Shown here piece after piece: positions 55,835 to 64,000 of a stretch of 64,000 bases of DNA. The notes below the pieces were generated by a model. That model was not told the origin of the DNA. It was given only the letters and a program-made list of their open reading frames with translations, and made no database searches. This stretch comes from Cordilura impudica (Eukaryota > Arthropoda > Insecta > Diptera > Scathophagidae). The stretch spans positions 144,821,511 through 144,885,510 of the forward strand of contig OY821518.1 of NCBI GenBank assembly GCA_963682025.1, written 5' to 3'. Every line of letters starts with the position of its first letter. The first letter of the stretch is position 1. Position numbers and translations under genes: made by a program.

Positions 55835-56628
55835 ACAAGTAAGAAAATTATAGTCGGTCTAGACCGACTATACGATACCCTATACCATGCGTTTAGAAAC
55901 CCTATCTCTTAGGCCCAACTAACTGGACATTGAAAATAAGCAAAAACCAAATTTGAGTGGGATTTTTATTATTTTTTTTGGCTGCAGATATGAAAAAGTT
56001 CATATCGGATGCTATATCTATAAAGGGACTAGGTCCAAAAATGGACCGATCCTGATCATGTTTGGTAAAGTCTCTTGTATTTTGCAAAAATATACACAAA
56101 CAAAATTTGAGAAGAATCAGTTCAATATTTTTGTTTTTTTTTTTAATAGATTTAAGTGAAGATCGGGAAGCAGCTCTATATGGGGTCAAAGGGATCATTT
56201 TTGGACTACTCATTAGTGGATGTAATGAATGCATACAAACCCAATTTGAGTAATATCTATATGACAATTTGGATCTTATGGCAATTTATGTCGATTTCAT
56301 ATGGGTAATTTGTATGGGGGCTAGGTCTGAACATGGACCGATTCTCACCAATTTCAATAGCGTTCATCCCATGGTCGATAAAAGCTTATATACCAAATTT
56401 CATCAAAATATATTCATATTTGCGACCTGCAGTTTGATTACAAGCTTTACATGGACACACAGACGGACGGACGGACGGACGGACGGACGGACATTGTTAA
56501 ATCAACTCAGAAAGTGATTCTGATTCGATCGGTATAATTAAAGATGGGTCTAGGTCAAATATTTTTGGTTGTTACAAACAGCAGCACAAAGTCATTATAC
56601 CCAAACCACATAGTGGTATAGGGTATAA
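55835..56628 (-). mobile_element. DINE-like element, full length
   Basis: 794 bp in the same orientation as the preceding copy, 39 bp away. Both have the complete structure, suggesting a recent tandem insertion or duplication. Confidence 0.85.
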
Positions 56629-57121
56629 ATATTATATACGTATTTAAATCAGTAACACAAGAAATGCAAAAATAACAAAGAAAGTAAAAAAAATCAATAA
56701 AAGTAGTCTAGTCAAAAACGACAATTTTTAAGGTAAAATGTGATCTTTATGAGTTTTTTAGGGTGACTACACACATTCAGATTGTATTGGTACGTTCGCA
56801 AAAATTGTACAGCTATAATTCATTAAATATTGTTAATGATAAATTAAGAATTAAGTTATGCTAAAATAAAAGAAATAAAAAATTATATTTCCTAAATTTT
56901 TTCAAAAAAAAAAAAAAAAAAGTGTAGAAGAAAATGATTTTTTTCACATAAAATGTTAATAAAATTTTCTCAGCGGATGTTCAGAATGTTTTGAGCCCCA
57001 TAAAAAAAAAAAACTGTCACCAATATCGCCAAACTGAGTACAGGGTTTTACTAGTGGAATTGAACCTATAATATGTCAAGTCCGTGTATTTTGAAAAAAG
57101 TCTTTATTTGTTGCACAGTGT

Positions 57122-58301
57122 AATTATACTAATTTACCAGTCTAGAAAGGTTTTTATATTCCGTATTTTTTTACATTTAAAACGAGAACAATTTTTATCA
57201 CCAATCATTACTATTGGTTTAGCTTGTAGAAGACATTTACATAACTATTGAAGAAATTTCTGAATTAAAAGAAATCTTAAATATAATTTCAGGATAATAA
57301 AAGTATTGATGATATTAAGCAAGCTCTTTTCATTTGATGATCACAGTTTTTTGGTCGTTTCAATCACTATAGAGTGCAAAAATATATCAAAATTAATCTC
57401 TAAACTAAATAAAATATTTTTATATTTTTTTTTAAAGTACAAAATGCAGTTTGTTGCTCTTGTTGTGCCCAATACTATATGTAACTAGATTTACGTTAAT
57501 TAATTCCTTTAAAGAACTGTTTGTTAAAAAAAATCGTTATTAAGAGCAAATACTATAGAAAGGATAAATAAAAAAATTTAATTTAAAGCATTATTGCCCA
57601 TGTGATATGAATAAATAATTATTTATTGGTAGAATAGTGAATGAATATTCCCATTTTTTTTTATCTTTTAATTTTATATTATGATGCCAATTTTTATTGT
57701 GTGATTAAAAATACATACATTTGTATGTATGCACATACACATACAGAAATTTGATTGGTTTAATCATAATATATTTATGTTCGGATATAAATGGTCGTTG
57801 TTGGTTTTAAATTTTAAATGTATATTTAAAATGTGAAACGATACAACTCTATTTATTTATCGTTATGTCTATTTATTGAAATAATGATTGAAGTTGATCA
57901 TCATCATGGCACTCATATCTATGACTTATTAAACGAATATTTAAAACGTTTAATCAGAATTTTATTAAATGATTTTTGTCTTGTTTAAAGTTCTAAATAG
58001 TTAAAATTTTAATTAAACCACAAATTATAAAATTTTTAGATTGATTGTTTAGATGTATTACCTTTCAATTTCAAAACTATTAACAGTATATCTTTTAAAG
58101 ACAATCTTTTATTTGATGTAGGCAAATATGTTGTAATTATATTTATATATATCAGCTAGTGAAAGAAATTAAAATAAAAACAATTAAGGGTGCCGAATCG
58201 GTTATGTCGAATCTTCGATACCCTCCACCTCAGTTTACTGTTTACATTAACATCTGGTCTTTTTTCACTATTTATAGCAAATTGAAACCAAATATATGCA
58301 A
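57122..58301. other. AT-rich intergenic DNA
   Basis: No gene. Near 58185-58240 lies another copy of the dispersed motif GTCGAATCTTCGATACCCTC followed by CACC. Confidence 0.4.
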
Positions 58302-59180
<879 letters not shown>

Positions 59181-61966
59181 TTTTTTTTTTTTTTTCAAAT
59201 TTTATTTCAAAATTTAACAAATTTTAACAATTCATGGAAATTAGTAACCTTGCGAAGCCGTAGTGGCTTGTCTGCAGGTAATAATTAAAATGTTTTATTA
59301 AATTTACATTTTTAAAGAGCATTCATTGCATATTTAGAAAAAAGTTTTTGAATAATTTGTTTTTATTATTATGGTAGAATATATGACATCGTTCGGCATT
59401 TGGTTAAAGATTGTTGGCAGAATGACCGATAATGTGTTTTTTCCGTAGTTGTTGGTGTATTTCTGGACTTGGTATCTTCCTTCGACATTTCTTCGTGTTT
59501 GATGTGCGTGATCTATTCTGTGGAGGAACCTTGTATCGTTGTAGAATTCGATAGCAACCGTTGTATAGTAGATGTTATTGATATTTAGGAGGTGTAGTTT
59601 TTTCGCTATATTATTGGTGGTTGGTTGATGGTTGTTATCATGATTTGTTGTTGTGTTGTTTAACATTTCATTTGTATTATTTGTTGTTTCGATGTTTCTT
59701 GTTGATATTGGATATTGATTATTATTGTTGCCACTTGTGTTTAAAATTTTAAGCAACTGATTTTGTGTTTGCTTAAGTAGCCTGCAATATGTTGAGCTTC
59801 CCCAGGCGGTTATCCCATGGCGAACATGAGATTCGGCTAACGAGAAATACACTTGTCGCATGACAAATTTGCTTGAGCAGTAGCTTAAGTGGTGTAACAT
59901 AAATGCCGCTTTCCTCAATTTTTTACGGACTTCTTCTATGTGTATATTTGAAGTTTTGGTCTACGTATACACCAAGGTATTTGTACGTATTCACAAGTTC
60001 AATTTTAGTGGAGCACTTATCATTCTCATAAATTGCGTTTATCATTTTATGTTCATGAAGACATTCTGTGGAGTGAAATTTGATGTCTATATCAGTATAG
60101 CGCACGTATGGAGGTTTGATATGCATAAGTTTCGTCTTGGTTGAGTTTATTATTAGACCATGATCGTGACACCATCTAACTGCAGTATCTAGCTGATGTT
60201 GCATAATTCTTGACGCAGCCTCAATAGTTTTATGTGCTACAACAATTGCAGTATCGTCTGCGTATGCAAATGTTTGACTCATGGTTAGAGCATTTAGTAA
60301 TTCATTCGAATAAATAATATAAAGTATGGGACCTAATTTTGAGCCCTGTGGTACCCCATAATTTGTGCCGATTTCGTTACCTAAATTATCTGATATTTTC
60401 ACGTAATATTTCCTGAAGGTAAGGTAGCTTTTAAACCACTCTCAAGCAGTTCCACGAATTCCAATCTTTTCCAACATCATTAGAAGCTTTTCATGTGAAA
60501 GCGTGTCAAAAGCTTTGCTGAAGTCTATGAACAATGTTATACTACGTTCTCACTGCAGCTAAATCCGCATTAGCTTTATTTTTTATACTATGTTCTCACT
60601 GCAGCTAAATCCGCATTTGACTCGCTTTATAGTGGATTTAATTAAAGCTGGTAAATTTTTGGGTATATAAATACTGTCAAAATAAAACCCTCGCTTTAGC
60701 TAAATCGAGAATAAATCCAACAGAAATCAGGGATGTATTGTGCAATTCGCCGCAAAATGAACAAATTTACAACGCTGCAGCAGAAAATTTGCATCATTTT
60801 ACGACTGTGTATTTTCATTTACAACAAAACAAAACAAAAATTCATAAATAAAAGCAGCAAGTGAGTATAGCAAAGAATTGTTTAATTAAAAAATTATTTA
60901 TTTGCCTTTATTTCACTTTTAACTTTTTTTTTCGCAAAATTTTTCTCAAAAACAAAAACTATTAAAATGTAAATAAACAATTCGTTCGAACAGCTGTGCA
61001 GCAATTGTCAAACTAAAGCTACAAATTGTAGTGAGAACGGTGGAGATTAATACTACGTTCTCACTGCAGCTAAATCCGCATTAGCTTTATTTTTTAATCT
61101 CCACCGTTCTCACTACAATTTGTAGCTTTAGTTTGACAATTGCTGCACAGCTGTTCGAACGAATTGTTTATTTACATTTTAATAGTTTTTGTTTTTGAGA
61201 AAAATTTTGCGAAAAAAAAAGTTAAAAGTGAAATAAAGGCAAATAAATAATTTTTTAATTAAACAATTCTTTGCTATACTCACTTGCTGCTTTTATTTAT
61301 GAATTTTTGTTTTGTTTTGTTGTAAATGAAAATACACAGTCGTAAAATGATGCAAATTTTCTGCTGCAGCGTTGTAAATTTGTTCATTTTGCGGCGAATT
61401 GCACAATACATCCCTGATTTCTGTTGGATTTATTCTCGATTTAGCTAAAGCGAGGGTTTTATTTTGACAGTATTTATATACCCAAAAATTTACCAGCTTT
61501 AATTAAATCCACTATAAAGCGAGTCAAATGCGGATTTAGCTGCAGTGAGAACATAGTATTAAGCAATGATGATTTTTGCTTAACTGTTCATTTATAAAGT
61601 TCGCAAAGTTTCCTAAAAGCTTGTTTATACTTTTTCCTCGTTGGAATCCAAATTGAGTTTTATTGATTACATTATATTTGTTTATAAAGTTTGTTAAACG
61701 TCTACACACAATTTCTTCCATAATTTTTTCAATGGCGGGTAGAATAGCTATTGGTCGGTAATTATTACAGTCTGATTTTATGCCGCCTTTATATATAGGA
61801 CGTACAAATGATATTTTTAACATATCTGGTATTATATTGGTATTTATAATGCTGTTGATTAGTTTTGTTATGATTGGAGTCATTATACTTGCATTGTTCT
61901 TTAAATCAATAGGCCTAATTCCATCAAGTTTGGCACTTTTATTGATCTTTAGTGTATTTAAAATGT
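59181..61966 (-). pseudogene. CR1-like LINE (reverse transcriptase), interrupted
   Basis: The minus strand starts at 61966, next to a (TAA)n tract, with KSAKLDGIRPIDLKNNAS. It continues with ISFVRPIYKGGIKSDCNNYR, PIAILPAIEKIMEEIVCRRL and TQFGFQRGKSINKLLG, and is cut at about 61560. After the inserted palindrome it resumes at about 60535 with LFIDFSKAFDTLSHEKLL, YGVPQGSKLGPILYIIYSNE, FAYADDTAIVV (active site) and NTYKYLGVYVDQNFKY. The last 200 codons (59918-59334) include YFSLAESHVRHGITAWGSS and RLHRIDHAHQTRRN-type residues. A stop after GIRGTA and a shift near 59920 break the frame. An AATAAA signal near 59205 precedes A15, so the 3' end is complete. No restriction-type endonuclease follows the RT, which argues for the CR1/Jockey group. 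It is 5' truncated. Confidence 0.75.
60539..61559. mobile_element. palindromic insertion, 466-bp arms, TTA duplication
   Basis: The arms 60585-61050 and 61094-61559 are inverse copies with no length difference (paired positions sum to 122144 at both ends) and no mismatch where compared. A 46-bp piece starting TACTACGTTCTCACTGCAGC occurs both outside the left arm (60539) and between the arms (61051). The ends read TACTA(C/T)GTTCTC inward from both sides. The LINE coding sequence is restored by removing the insert plus one TTA, so TTA is a 3-bp duplication, as in PIF/Harbinger-type elements. It is probably two head-to-head MITE copies. No coding capacity. Confidence 0.75.
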
Positions 61967-63520
<1,554 letters not shown>

Positions 63521-64000
63521 AAACTAGTAAGAAAATTATAGTCGGTCTAGACCGACCATATGATACCCTATACCATGATTTAGAGACCCTATCTTGCGGT
63601 CCAACTAATTCGATATAGAAAATAAGCATATACCAAATTTGGGTGGTATTTTTATTAATCTTTTTACTGCAAATATGAAAAAGTTCATATCGGGTACTAT
63701 ATTTATATGGGGGCTAAGTCGAAAAATGGACCGATCTTGACCATATTGGGTAAAGTCACTTATATTTTGAAAAAATATATACAAACCAAATTTGAGAAAA
63801 ATCTGTGCAATATTTTTGTTTTTTGATAGATTTAAGTGAAGATCGGGAAGCAGCTTATATGGGACCTATGACTAGGAATTGTCCAATAGGGACTATTTTT
63901 GGACTACTGATTAATGGATATAATAAACACATACAAACCCAATTTGACTGAGATCTATGTTATAACTTGGATCTTATGGCACTTCATGTCGGTTTCATAG
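63521..64000 (-). mobile_element. DINE-like element, cut by the window end
   Basis: It starts ACTAGTAAGAAAATTATAG with the palindromic box and runs in the standard order to the window edge, before the (GGAC)n tract. Confidence 0.8.

Larger units (their letters stand above)
53443..57121. mobile_element. candidate element with inverted termini, holding two DINE-like copies
   Basis: The left side (53443-53600) and the inverse of the right side (56960-57121) share ACTCAGTTTG.CGA.ATTGGTGAC, a following poly-T tract and a CTCAAAA.A.TCTGAA word, and outside that ATACA.GGA.TTG. The match runs about 150 bp with many differences. The interior contains AT-rich DNA, two minus-strand open frames and two DINE-like copies. 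Superfamily and exact ends are unknown and no target duplication was confirmed. Confidence 0.4.

Noticed and set aside
57108..57121. CACAGTG near 57112 as another RSS-like/Transib end
   Set aside because: No nonamer-like block at 23-24 bp and no CGNCG flank; the 7-base match is expected by chance.

Overview
The window looks like a repeat-dense, AT-rich stretch of an insect nuclear genome, most probably a higher (calyptrate, blow-fly-like) dipteran. This is inferred from the very low GC content, short GT-AG introns, a BEL/Pao retrotransposon, rosa-type mariners, Jockey/CR1-like LINEs and about a dozen copies of a short DINE-1/mini-me-like element with a (CCGT)n tract. I see no rRNA, tRNA, CRISPR array or bacterial-type operon. 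Only one segment looks like a host gene: a coding exon on the minus strand at 41280-42270 ending in a strong splice donor.

Layout. 1-1400: decayed hAT-like transposase. 1726-2345: first DINE-like copy. About 4.1-4.5 kb: Tc1 fragment. 5192-8428: complete but frameshifted Transib transposon (RAG1 relative) with perfect 5-bp CGGCG target duplications and ends resembling V(D)J recombination signals. 8.86-9.9 kb: broken DD41D (rosa-like) mariner. 12.7-13.5 kb: mariner and Tc1 relics. 13587-17252: complete 3.7-kb DNA transposon with 440-bp inverted repeats and 4-bp ACAT duplications, probably Sola-type, carrying a recognisable promoter and a spliced transposase broken by two stops and a frameshift. 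18140-20357: foldback-like element whose arms carry four 75-bp tandem repeats. 20939-21999: second inverted-repeat element.

24.3-26.9 kb: cluster of four DINE-like pieces inside a split MITE. 27172-28455: complete rosa-like mariner with perfect 33-bp TIRs. 28.8-34.9 kb: TE-derived gene fragment, two DINE-like copies, tandem arrays of 123 and 183 bp, and a broken CR1/Jockey-like LINE. 36190-36417: intact MITE. 37.4-38.6 kb: Jockey-like LINE abutting a 2.4-kb array of the heptamer TAAATAT. 41.3-42.3 kb: host exon, followed by more DINE-like copies.

47058-53392: complete BEL/Pao LTR retrotransposon with an uninterrupted 1726-codon polyprotein and nearly identical LTRs, the youngest and most plausibly active element here. 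53.4-57.1 kb: inverted-terminal element holding two DINE-like copies. 58.3-62.5 kb: CR1-like LINE lying between two (TAA)n microsatellites and itself interrupted by a palindromic insertion with 466-bp arms. The window ends inside another DINE-like copy.

The sequences do not form a pathway. They are successive layers of transposons, and several nesting relations give relative ages. The most distinctive items are the Transib element with RSS-like ends, the Sola-like element with its 4-bp duplication inside a MITE, the intact BEL element, and the large palindromes.
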